25,024 nt of DNA from Candidatus Aenigmatarchaeota archaeon (GTDB taxonomy: Archaea; Aenigmatarchaeota; Aenigmatarchaeia; JACPZZ01), in NCBI GenBank assembly GCA_016177205.1, contig JACOVS010000047.1, positions 1-25,024 on the forward strand. Direction: 5' to 3'. This document shows positions 7,328-13,098 of the stretch, piece after piece (position 1 is the first letter of the stretch; the number at the start of each line of letters is the position of its first letter). Made by a program: the position numbers and the translations under genes. The notes beneath the pieces are model-generated. The model had not been told where the DNA came from. It made no database searches and saw only the letters and a list, made by a program, of their open reading frames with translations.

Positions 7328-8278
7328 ATGATAACCAAGCAAGAATCCGTCACAAACGAAAAATACGGAACGTATCCGGAAAAAAGAAGCGTTGAGCAGT
7401 TCTTAAATTACGGCGTTATCAACCTTAACAAGCCGCAAGGCCCGACAAGCCATCAGACGGTTGCGTGGATAAAGGACATGCTCGGGCTGCACAAAATCTC
7501 CCATACAGGAACCATAGACCCGATGGTGAGCGGCGTTTTGGTCGTCATGTTAAACGAGTCTGTCAAAGCGACTGAGCTGATCGGGCGCGAGGAAAAGGAG
7601 TACGTCGCGCTGATGCATGTTCATAAGCAACTGCCAAAAGAAATGATTGAAAAATCGGTTGTTAAGTTTGTAGGAAAAATCAAGCAAATTCCGCCCCTGA
7701 AATCCGCTGTGGCGCGCCGTGAGCGGGTTCGCGAGATAATGGACATAAAAATCCTGGAGATAAACGGCAAGGATGTTTTGTTCAAGGTCCGCTGCGAAGC
7801 AGGCACGTACATACGGCGCTTGGTCGACGACATTGGAAAGGATTTAAAGTGCGGCGCCCATATGGCCGAGTTGCGAAGAACGCGGGCGGGCATTTTCACG
7901 GAAAACGAATCGCACACAATGCACCAGTTGAAGGATGCGTGGGAGATTTACAAGGAAACAGGCGACGAGAAGGCGTTAAGACAAATTATCAAACCTCTGG
8001 AAGAGGTTTTGCAGACACTGAAAATCAAGCGATTAATAGTCAAGGACTCCGCTGTTAACAAAATCTGCAACGGCGCCGCTGTCGGCGTGAACGGCGTTGT
8101 AAAACTGGATGAAAACATAAAAAAAGACGAGAAAATTTTGGTAATGACCCTGAAGGGTGAAATAGTCGCAGCGGCGACCGCTTTAATGGGATCCGCTGAA
8201 ATTGCTAAAAGCGTGCGCGGGCTTGCAGCGAAAACGGACAGGGTGCTGATGCGATTGAATACGTACCCGTACATGTGA
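7328..8278 (+). CDS. truB: tRNA/rRNA pseudouridine synthase Cbf5/TruB
   Basis: Catalytic subunit of H/ACA RNPs and, in archaea, also the tRNA psi55 synthase; 316 residues. The catalytic aspartate D64 lies in HTGTIDPMVSGVL. The N-terminal INLNKPQGPTSHQTVAWIKD, the AGTYIRRLVDDIG motif and the AELRRTRAGIF segment are family hallmarks. A PUA domain occupies about residues 230-306 and binds the guide or tRNA 3' end. GGCGAT just before the ATG can serve as ribosome binding site. The partner L7Ae is also in this window. Confidence 0.95.
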   Translation: MITKQESVTNEKYGTYPEKRSVEQFLNYGVINLNKPQGPTSHQTVAWIKDMLGLHKISHTGTIDPMVSGVLVVMLNESVKATELIGREEKEYVALMHVHKQLPKEMIEKSVVKFVGKIKQIPPLKSAVARRERVREIMDIKILEINGKDVLFKVRCEAGTYIRRLVDDIGKDLKCGAHMAELRRTRAGIFTENESHTMHQLKDAWEIYKETGDEKALRQIIKPLEEVLQTLKIKRLIVKDSAVNKICNGAAVGVNGVVKLDENIKKDEKILVMTLKGEIVAAATALMGSAEIAKSVRGLAAKTDRVLMRLNTYPYM

Positions 8279-8294
8279 ATTAAAGAAATATGAG

Positions 8295-8624
8295 CGCCGA
8301 GGAAGGGATTTGAACCCTTACGGGGCAAACGCCGACCGAAGCATACCGATACAATATACGGTATGCTTCTAGCTGTTTACGCCCCACCGGATTTCTAAGG
8401 CTCCAAACTTAAAGGATTCCTCATCTCGCCGCCGTGATCAGAATCAAGCCTTGTTGTCATAGCCTCTCAAGTATCGCCTATGCTCTTCATCCTAACGTAA
8501 GCATACTCTGCGTACGCTTCTCGTTAAATCAGCATATCCGGCGCATTTAACCTGGTTCTGCCTGCGATCAGACAGAAACACACAATGTGTGTTTCAGATT
8601 GTCCGAACCTCGGCTTTCCTCGGC
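8295..8624 (-). ncRNA. Roughly 330-nt structured RNA with tRNA-like ends, family unidentified
   Basis: On the - strand the 5' GCCGAGG (8624-8618) pairs with CCTCGGC (8302-8296), a perfect 7-bp acceptor-like stem followed by G (discriminator-like). Directly next to it is a canonical T-arm: 5-bp stem 8303-8307/8315-8319 and loop TTCAAAT with the G53-C61, T54-T55-C56 and A58 equivalents. The interior does not give a tRNA: there is no U8, no D-arm I can close and no convincing anticodon arm. Strong hairpins are seen at 8599-8563 (CGGACA and GAAACACAC helices), at about 8552-8524 (GTTAAAT/ATTTAAC), at 8522-8491 (AAGCGTAC stem) and at 8370-8339 (GAAGCATACCG/CGGTATGCTTC). CCGGAT in one loop (8541-8536) matches ATCCGG (8392-8387), a possible pseudoknot. 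A TATA box lies 26 bases upstream. Options: tRNA-Ser-like gene with large introns, tmRNA-like RNA, a divergent RNase P RNA, or something new. Confidence 0.7.
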
Positions 8625-8646
8625 ATATCTTAATTGCGCGGAAAGG

Positions 8647-8654
8647 TTAATAAG
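8647..8654. promoter_or_regulatory. Shared bidirectional TATA box
   Basis: TTAATAAG reads CTTATTAA on the other strand. On the - strand it is centred 26 bases before the first base of the structured RNA (8624). On the + strand it predicts a start near 8676, about 14 bases before the ATG of the UbiA-family gene. Confidence 0.6.
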
Positions 8655-8689
8655 CTCTGATTTTTTATTTCAAATGAGTAATCGTTCTT

Positions 8690-9517
8690 ATGGCCGCCCC
8701 GTTCAAGGCGTATTGGACGCAGGTGCATCCCATATTTATGATCGCCGCGCTGCAGGCGGGTTTGGTAGGGAGCCTGTTTTATTCGCCGTTTGATTTGTAC
8801 CGTTTTGCGGTTGTCGCAATAGGAATATTTTCAGCGCTCTATTACGCGCACGTGAAAGATTCTTACGTGGATTATTACGTCCGGCACGAAGACCCGGCCG
8901 CGCAACTGACAAGAAAGCAGAGTAAATTGGCGCTGGCCGGCTCGGTCCTTGTGTTTTTCGCGTGCATGGCGTACCTTTACACAGTTTCAGGGTGGTTAAT
9001 AATTCCGTTGATGATCGGAGGCCTGGCGCTCGCGTACGCACACGCGCCTTATTTGGACATGAATCCGTTGGGCGCAACGGCCGGCTATCCCACCGGCCTG
9101 TTTTTGGCAACTTTGGCAGGCTTTTATTCGCAGGCCGGTTTTATTGGCTTCAGCGTGCTTGCGTTCTCGTTTGTTGTATGGATAATACTTAACGGGGTGA
9201 AGATTGTGGACGATATCAAAGACTATGGCTGGGACAAACCTTTCGGAAAGCGCTCCGCTGTTGTCGCGCTGGGCAAGAGAAACGCGAAGCTTGCGGGTTG
9301 CGCCTTGGTGGCTGCCGGCGCAGTGCTGGGAATCTTACTGAGTTTATACGGAATATTTTCCACAACAACGTCGGCAGCATTCGCATCCCTTTTACCCTTC
9401 GCATTCGTCTCCATGGGAAAAGATTCCAGGAAAGGCCTGTACGGGCTCTATGTTTTGCTGGCAGGGGTCTATGTTTTCACAATATCCGAGATAATCATCC
9501 TGTTTTTCGGCCTCTGA
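8690..9517 (+). CDS. UbiA-family prenyltransferase
   Basis: An integral membrane protein of 275 residues with about eight helices. UbiA enzymes move a prenyl chain onto an acceptor (quinones, archaeal lipids, haem O). The second Asp-rich motif is clear (VDDIKDYGWD; D174, D175, D178, D182). The first motif is degenerate: KDSYVDYY keeps D57 and D61 but lacks the usual leading Asn. The acceptor cannot be told from sequence. The transcript appears to start about 14 bases upstream from the shared TATA box; an overlapping frame from 8587 or 8673 is not supported. Confidence 0.8.
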   Translation: MAAPFKAYWTQVHPIFMIAALQAGLVGSLFYSPFDLYRFAVVAIGIFSALYYAHVKDSYVDYYVRHEDPAAQLTRKQSKLALAGSVLVFFACMAYLYTVSGWLIIPLMIGGLALAYAHAPYLDMNPLGATAGYPTGLFLATLAGFYSQAGFIGFSVLAFSFVVWIILNGVKIVDDIKDYGWDKPFGKRSAVVALGKRNAKLAGCALVAAGAVLGILLSLYGIFSTTTSAAFASLLPFAFVSMGKDSRKGLYGLYVLLAGVYVFTISEIIILFFGL

Positions 9518-9521
9518 CGCC

Positions 9522-9529
9522 TTTTTATT
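9522..9529 (+). promoter_or_regulatory. TATA box for the 38-residue gene
   Basis: TTTTTATT is centred 25-26 bases before the ATG at 9551, which predicts a leaderless message. Confidence 0.5.
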
Positions 9530-9550
9530 TGAACCGGCCAAAAGTTAATT

Positions 9551-9667
9551 ATGCAGTGGGACCATGAAGGGCTGCATTTGGGCGGGTATGTGATCAACAA
9601 GCAAATATTCCCCATATTGCTGGTGATCATCGGTGCGGTACTGGTTATCACGCAGTTGCTAAGATAA
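9551..9667 (+). CDS. 38-residue single-TM peptide
   Basis: A very short gene encoding MQWDHEGLHLGGYVINKQ, then one hydrophobic helix (IFPILLVIIGAVLVITQL) and a final LR. It is supported by a well-placed TATA box (leaderless start) and by overlap of its TAA with the first ATG of the next frame (TAATG), so the two look co-expressed. No family recognised. A similar arrangement, a tiny membrane peptide in front of a DUF4389-like protein, would be the best test of its reality. Confidence 0.55.
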   Translation: MQWDHEGLHLGGYVINKQIFPILLVIIGAVLVITQLLR

Positions 9668-9684
9668 TGGCACGAGGTTATACA

Positions 9685-9978
9685 ATGGCATTTGTAAGGA
9701 AAAAGACCAGCGAGCGCTGGGAAGCGTTGATGCGCATCCCGATTGCGATAGTTTCGGGGATAATTATCGGATTGTGGAGAATGCTGGCGCAGTTTGTCGC
9801 GCTGATCAACTGGTTTGTAACTATAATAACAGGCAGGAGAAACGCAGACCTTGCCTCGTTCGCGAACAACTACATCTCCGAGTATTACAGGTTTATCAGG
9901 TACATGTACTTCGCTACGAACGAGAGGCCCTTTCCTTTCACATCTAGGCGTAAACCGATAGAACGTGTAAAGAAATAA
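9685..9978 (+). CDS. DUF4389-like membrane protein
   Basis: A 97-residue protein. A basic N-terminus (FVRKKTSERWEALMRIP) is followed by a long hydrophobic region (about 17-49) with the pattern WRMLAQFVALINWFVTIITGR. The C-terminal half reads YISEYYRFIRYMYFATNERP and ends FPFTS plus a basic tail. This spacing resembles DUF4389, a membrane family of unknown function; the match is from memory. ATG 9685 is chosen for GAGGT at 9674-9678, six bases before it. The in-frame ATG at 9667 is possible. Confidence 0.75.
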   Translation: MAFVRKKTSERWEALMRIPIAIVSGIIIGLWRMLAQFVALINWFVTIITGRRNADLASFANNYISEYYRFIRYMYFATNERPFPFTSRRKPIERVKK

Positions 9979-9981
9979 ATT

Positions 9982-10125
9982 TTATTTCGTAAATTTTTCA
10001 GGACTTTTTTCGAATGTTTGCTCGCAATTTTTGCTGCAGAAATAGTAAAATTTTCCCTTGTGTTCCCTTTTGAGTGCGCTTTTTTCATCGACCTCCATTC
10101 CGCAAACAACGTCTCTAACAAGCAT
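9982..10125 (-). CDS. 47-residue stand-alone YHS-domain protein
   Basis: The - strand encodes MLVRDVVCGMEVDEKSALKR and continues to GKFYYFCSKNCEQTF with a Lys-rich end. This is a complete YHS domain: C8-G-M, then FYYFC30-x3-C34. YHS/TRASH domains bind Cu or other soft metals. It closely resembles the first ~40 residues of the copper ATPase at 13099 (both have VCGM.VDEK.A..KRE and FYFCS..C). It is probably a small cytosolic metal chaperone or sensor. AGAGGCG just before the ATG may be its ribosome binding site. It lies downstream of the membrane-protein genes, after a hairpin. Confidence 0.85.
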   Translation of the reverse strand: MLVRDVVCGMEVDEKSALKREHKGKFYYFCSKNCEQTFEKSPEKFTK

Positions 10126-10139
10126 CGCCTCTTAAACTA

Positions 10140-10169
10140 AAACAGACGCCATTCTGTAGGCGTCTGTTT
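10140..10169 (-). terminator. 11-bp hairpin between membrane-protein and YHS genes
   Basis: AAACAGACGCC (10140-10150) and GGCGTCTGTTT (10159-10169) are perfect complements around an 8-base loop. On the - strand the stem is followed by T-rich sequence (TTTTAGTTT), so it resembles a terminator or processing point between the gene ending at 10178 and the YHS gene. Confidence 0.6.
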
Positions 10170-10177
10170 CCATCGAC

Positions 10178-10447
10178 TTATTTCATATTCTTCAATGTCC
10201 AGTTGTACACGATGGCGAATAACCAGCCGTAGAACGCGCCTAAAATGAACCCGCCTATTACAGCGACAAAGTAGTTTGCGCCGCTACCCCAGAAACCCGG
10301 ATACATCAAGTTCATCATTGAAGGCTGTCCCATCATGCCGTGCCAAATCACACCCGTAATCGCAGCAACAGCGCCGAACAGGCCTGTTGCCGTCGCGACA
10401 ATCTTCTCGTCCAACTCGTGCATTAATTTCGCTTTTATTGCTGCCAA
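10178..10447 (-). CDS. Small two-TM membrane protein, copper-island paralogue A
   Basis: An 89-residue protein with membrane helices at about 18-38 and 56-82, the second ending in GWLFAIVYNWTLK. A methionine/histidine-rich stretch lies between them (WHGMMGQPSMMNLMYPG), suitable for soft-metal contact. The gly-rich helix followed by YN and a basic end resembles small archaeal proteins often labelled holin-like; function unknown. The start is TTG 10447: a full-strength GGAGGTG (10460-10454) lies six bases upstream. It is related to the frameshifted gene just upstream (10481-10737). Confidence 0.8.
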   Translation of the reverse strand: MAAIKAKLMHELDEKIVATATGLFGAVAAITGVIWHGMMGQPSMMNLMYPGFWGSGANYFVAVIGGFILGAFYGWLFAIVYNWTLKNMK

Positions 10448-10480
10448 ACCTTACACCTCCATGATAATCTGCCAAACCTT

Positions 10481-10737
10481 TTATAATAATTTGTTGTATA
10501 CCCAGGCCACGATATAACCGCCTACCCACCCGCATGCAAAGCCTTCAACAAAACCTACAACAAGGCCGTTGATAGAGGGACCAAAGCCCACAAAATAATT
10601 TCCAAGCAATGTTACAATTTTATCGGCTATTCCAAAATTGGACAAAAAACCTAGAAATACCAGAAGGCCCCCTCGGCGATCCCAAAACCAGTGCCAAGCG
10701 CGACAGGATTTATCCCCGCATAATTTATTTTGGTCAG
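10481..10737 (-). pseudogene. Frameshifted small membrane protein, paralogue B
   Basis: Two frames on the - strand form one protein. The first reads TKINYAGINPVALGTGFGIAEG and runs into a stop. The second reads VFLGFLSNFGIADKIVTLLG and ends GWVGGYIVAWVYNKLL. Adding one G to the G5 run (plus-strand C5 at 10668-10672) joins them as GIAEGGLLVFLGF. The C-terminal helix matches paralogue A. There is also no ATG, GTG or TTG start, only CTG at 10737 after GGGGGA. Homopolymer position makes a sequencing error possible; real decay or programmed shift are alternatives. Confidence 0.7.
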
Positions 10738-10748
10738 CCCAATTCCCC

Positions 10749-11096
10749 CTAACAGTTATAATACATCCTTCCCATCATCAGGTGCATGAGCCGCGATGTT
10801 TCCGCACTCATGCCCTTTTCAATTTGTTGTTCGAATTCCGCCCCCATCATCTTCTCCATGAAAGTGTCGCCCGCGTCTATAAGTTCCGATTCGTTGAGTT
10901 TCGAGCAATCGCCTGCTTGGCCAGAAAGCCCGTAACCCATCATACCCTGCATCATCGAGGGCATCATGTAACCGTAACGAGTGTATGAGCCGGTGGTCAG
11001 GGTGTTCCACAAAAGTATAAAAACCAGCGCGGCTGCGAAACCCAAAACGAAGCCTGGCACAAAGCCGTTTTCGCGCTTTCTTGACATGTTTCTCAT
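10749..11096 (-). CDS. Met-rich single-TM protein, likely copper-binding
   Basis: A 115-residue protein. A short basic N-terminus (RNMSRKREN) precedes one membrane helix (about 11-31). The exported part has a Met-rich run at 44-53 (MMPSMMQGMM) and a later helical region with MEKMMGAEFE and LMHLMMGRMYYNC. Met clusters outside the membrane are common in Cu(I)-binding proteins such as CopC/PcoE-like and SHOCT-like small proteins; the role here is inference. ATG 11096 is chosen because the shared TATA box is centred 24-25 bases upstream, giving a leaderless start. Confidence 0.8.
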   Translation of the reverse strand: MRNMSRKRENGFVPGFVLGFAAALVFILLWNTLTTGSYTRYGYMMPSMMQGMMGYGLSGQAGDCSKLNESELIDAGDTFMEKMMGAEFEQQIEKGMSAETSRLMHLMMGRMYYNC

Positions 11097-11097
11097 T

Positions 11098-11136
11098 TGA
11101 TATATCACAAATAAGATATATATACTTTATTTCACA
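11098..11136. promoter_or_regulatory. Divergent promoter/operator of the copper island
   Basis: One TATA element, GATATATATAC (11115-11125), sits midway between the two divergent genes, about 25 bases from each start (11096 on -, 11147 on +). It is flanked by AAATAA (11109-11114) and TTATTT (11127-11132), an inverted repeat with an A/T spacer. TGATATATCA (11098-11107) is a separate perfect 10-base palindrome. Binding of a dimeric winged-helix protein here would shut both directions, so autoregulation by the PadR-like protein is likely. Confidence 0.6.
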
Positions 11137-11146
11137 TACGGAGATT

Positions 11147-11566
11147 ATGAAATCCGGCAAATCACTGTCCGGCCTGCGATTAAACACGCTGCTTCTGCTG
11201 AATTCGGGCGCAAGGCACGGCTACGAGCTTATCAAGGACCTCAGGATCATTTCGGGCAGAAAGGTGAGCCCGGGACAGGTTTATCCGCTGCTGAAGCAGC
11301 TGCAAAACGGCAGGCTTGTGCAGATAACATCCCGCGGCGAGCGCGATAAAAAGGTCTATGCGCTTACGAAAACCGGCAGGCGAGTTGTGACGGAATCGAT
11401 TTCCAAATTGGGCGGTTTGCTGGATTTTTTCCTACAGTCAAAAATTACAGCCTGCGCCCATTGCAACTGCGAGGTTTACAGGGGCGGATACAAGGTGTCT
11501 GTGGGGCCAAAAACTTTGTACTTTTGCTGCAAGGATTGCGCGGAAGCCTATAGAATTATGAAATGA
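11147..11566 (+). CDS. PadR-type winged-helix regulator fused to a TRASH/YHS-like metal site
   Basis: A 139-residue protein. Residues ~8-88 are a PadR-like winged helix: LNTLLLLNSGARHGYELIKD, GRKVSPGQVYPLLKQLQNGR as recognition helix, then a wing ending KKVYALTKTGRR. Residues 100-139 hold C103-x2-C106-x-C108 and FC127-C128-x2-C131, the same arrangement as L24e and TRASH domains (C-x2-C, C-x3-C). TRASH domains sense Cu in archaeal CopT/CopR regulators; the PadR-TRASH combination is unusual. ATG 11147 is set by the TATA box; a frame open from 11081 has no promoter support. It lies at the head of the TlpA-CcdA genes. Confidence 0.88.
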   Translation: MKSGKSLSGLRLNTLLLLNSGARHGYELIKDLRIISGRKVSPGQVYPLLKQLQNGRLVQITSRGERDKKVYALTKTGRRVVTESISKLGGLLDFFLQSKITACAHCNCEVYRGGYKVSVGPKTLYFCCKDCAEAYRIMK

Positions 11567-11579
11567 GCAAGGTGTTCGA

Positions 11580-12176
11580 ATGGAACTGTTTAAACGTAAC
11601 GTGAACCGGACGCATGCGGTTGCGCTGATGGTGTTTGCTTTGGTAGCCGCCGGCGCCGTGCTGTTTTCAGCAGGCGGAGAGAACACGCAAAACCCGGGCA
11701 AAATTTCTTTCGGGCAGGCTATTGGCAAACAAGCGCCGGATTTTGAGCTTCAGGACCTTGACGGTGACATGGCGAGGCTAAGCGGTTATAGGGGAAGAGC
11801 TGTCATACTATTCTTCAACGAGGGCGCCATGTGCTATCCCGGGTGTTGGAACCAGATAGCTGCATTGAGCAGGGATGAGAGGCTAAACAGCGATGAAGTC
11901 GTTTCATTTTCAATTGTGGCCGACAAAAAATCCACGTGGGACGAGATAACGCAGAAAGCGCCTCAAATGAAGGGGGCAAAGATCCTGTTCGACACAAAGA
12001 AGGCTGTTTCGGCGTCATACGATGTACTTTCATTGGAGTCTTCAATGCACCCCGGGTATTACCCGGGGCATACGTATTTCGTGATCGACAAGGACGGAAG
12101 GATAGTGTACACCTTGGACGACCCCAACATGGGGATATGGAATGACAAGCTCGCGGAAATAATAGCAAAGTTGTGA
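11580..12176 (+). CDS. Membrane-anchored thioredoxin/peroxiredoxin-like protein
   Basis: A 198-residue AhpC/TSA-TlpA type protein. Residues 13-31 are a signal anchor, so the domain faces outward. The fold starts at KQAPDFELQDLDGD; the active region is NEGAMCYPGCWNQ with C85 and C89 spaced C-x3-C, not the CxxC of TlpA. The later PGHTYFVIDKDGRIVY is the cis-Pro strand region. It may reduce or peroxidatively oxidise exported thiols. AAGGTG lies before the ATG. The neighbouring CcdA-like protein is the natural source of electrons. Confidence 0.88.
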   Translation: MELFKRNVNRTHAVALMVFALVAAGAVLFSAGGENTQNPGKISFGQAIGKQAPDFELQDLDGDMARLSGYRGRAVILFFNEGAMCYPGCWNQIAALSRDERLNSDEVVSFSIVADKKSTWDEITQKAPQMKGAKILFDTKKAVSASYDVLSLESSMHPGYYPGHTYFVIDKDGRIVYTLDDPNMGIWNDKLAEIIAKL

Positions 12177-12180
12177 ATTG

Positions 12181-13032
12181 ATGACAGACCTGCTGATAAG
12201 CGCTTCGATAATCACGGCGTTTGTGGGGGGCATAGCGGCCCTCTTTGCGCCGTGCTGCATAACGGTATTATTGCCGGCTTATCTCGGATCCATATTCAGG
12301 CAGCGAAGGACGATTTTCCTGATGACTTTCATTTTCTTTTTGGGCTTACTGGCGGTTTTCCTGCCTCTTGGCCTTGGAATGGCAAGCTTGGGCAAGCTTT
12401 TCACAAACAACCATGACACGCTGTTCGCAGCCGGCGGATTGTTCTTCGTGATTTTGGGGCTTTCAATACTTACTGGCAGGCACTTTTCGTTGCCCTTTTC
12501 CATCCATCCAAAGGTAAACATAAAAAACGCGGGCTCGGTGTTTGTTCTCGGTATATTTTCAGGCTTTGCAACATTATGCTGCGCGCCTGTCCTTGCAGGC
12601 GTTTTGGCGTTGTCCGTGTTGCCGGGCTCCCTGTTCTGGGGCGCGGTGTATTCGCTTGCATACGTACTGGGAATGACGATCCCCCTGTTCGTGATCGCTT
12701 ATTTCTTGGACAAGTCTGACATAACCAACAAACTGTCGATTTTCAGGAAAAAGGTTTCCTATTCATTCGCGGGCGGCAGGGTGAGCATAACAATGTCCGA
12801 ACTTTTATCAGGGTCAATGTTCTTCCTGATGGGCTTGTTGTTGATTTACCTTACTTACACGGGCCAGCTTGCAATGAGCAGCGGTTACCAGACTACGGTC
12901 AACATCTATGTATCAAACATCGCGGAATACCTGAAAGGCGTGCTTGGCTCTTTGCCGGCAGCCGTATGGCCGGCATTCGTGGCGGTTTTGCTGCTTTTGA
13001 TAACGAAGGCCGCATTGAAGAAAAAGAAATAG
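12181..13032 (+). CDS. CcdA/DsbD-like transmembrane thiol-disulfide protein
   Basis: A 283-residue membrane protein with about six helices. CcdA/DsbD proteins pass electrons from cytosolic thioredoxin to exported thiol proteins using one cysteine in each of two helices. The matching sites are FAPCCITVLLPAYLG in helix 1 and TLCCAPVLAGVLALS in helix 4; both carry CC instead of the single Cys of standard CcdA, so a metal-related role is also possible. The ATG at 12181 lies four bases after the upstream stop; TTG at 12178 is in frame. Its partner is probably the TlpA-like protein before it. Confidence 0.85.
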   Translation: MTDLLISASIITAFVGGIAALFAPCCITVLLPAYLGSIFRQRRTIFLMTFIFFLGLLAVFLPLGLGMASLGKLFTNNHDTLFAAGGLFFVILGLSILTGRHFSLPFSIHPKVNIKNAGSVFVLGIFSGFATLCCAPVLAGVLALSVLPGSLFWGAVYSLAYVLGMTIPLFVIAYFLDKSDITNKLSIFRKKVSYSFAGGRVSITMSELLSGSMFFLMGLLLIYLTYTGQLAMSSGYQTTVNIYVSNIAEYLKGVLGSLPAAVWPAFVAVLLLLITKAALKKKK

Positions 13033-13098
13033 CAATCAGGCAACATTATTATTTTAGATAATTTAATCGTTGTACAGACAAGGAGTTAATCGTTACAA

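Noticed and set aside
8466..8490. tRNA-Ser anticodon loop (CTTGAGA) in the structured RNA
   Set aside because: The loop sequence fits a UGA anticodon, but the flanking bases do not form a five-pair stem, so an intron-containing tRNA-Ser is not demonstrated.
8295..8624. RNase P RNA
   Set aside because: GAGGAAAG near the 5' end recalls conserved region I, but it lies at the very start of the RNA with no room for P1-P3, and no convincing conserved region V (ACAGAA then GGCUUA) occurs near the 3' end. Kept only as an alternative.
8295..8624. SRP RNA or group I intron in a tRNA
   Set aside because: No long 5'-3' rod or GGAAGG/AGCAGC helix 8 motif of SRP RNA is present. I could not find the paired P7 core (GACTA...TAGTC) of a group I intron.
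9885..10121. 78-codon open frame on the - strand
   Set aside because: It overlaps the clear YHS protein in another frame and has no domain; the YHS reading is far better.
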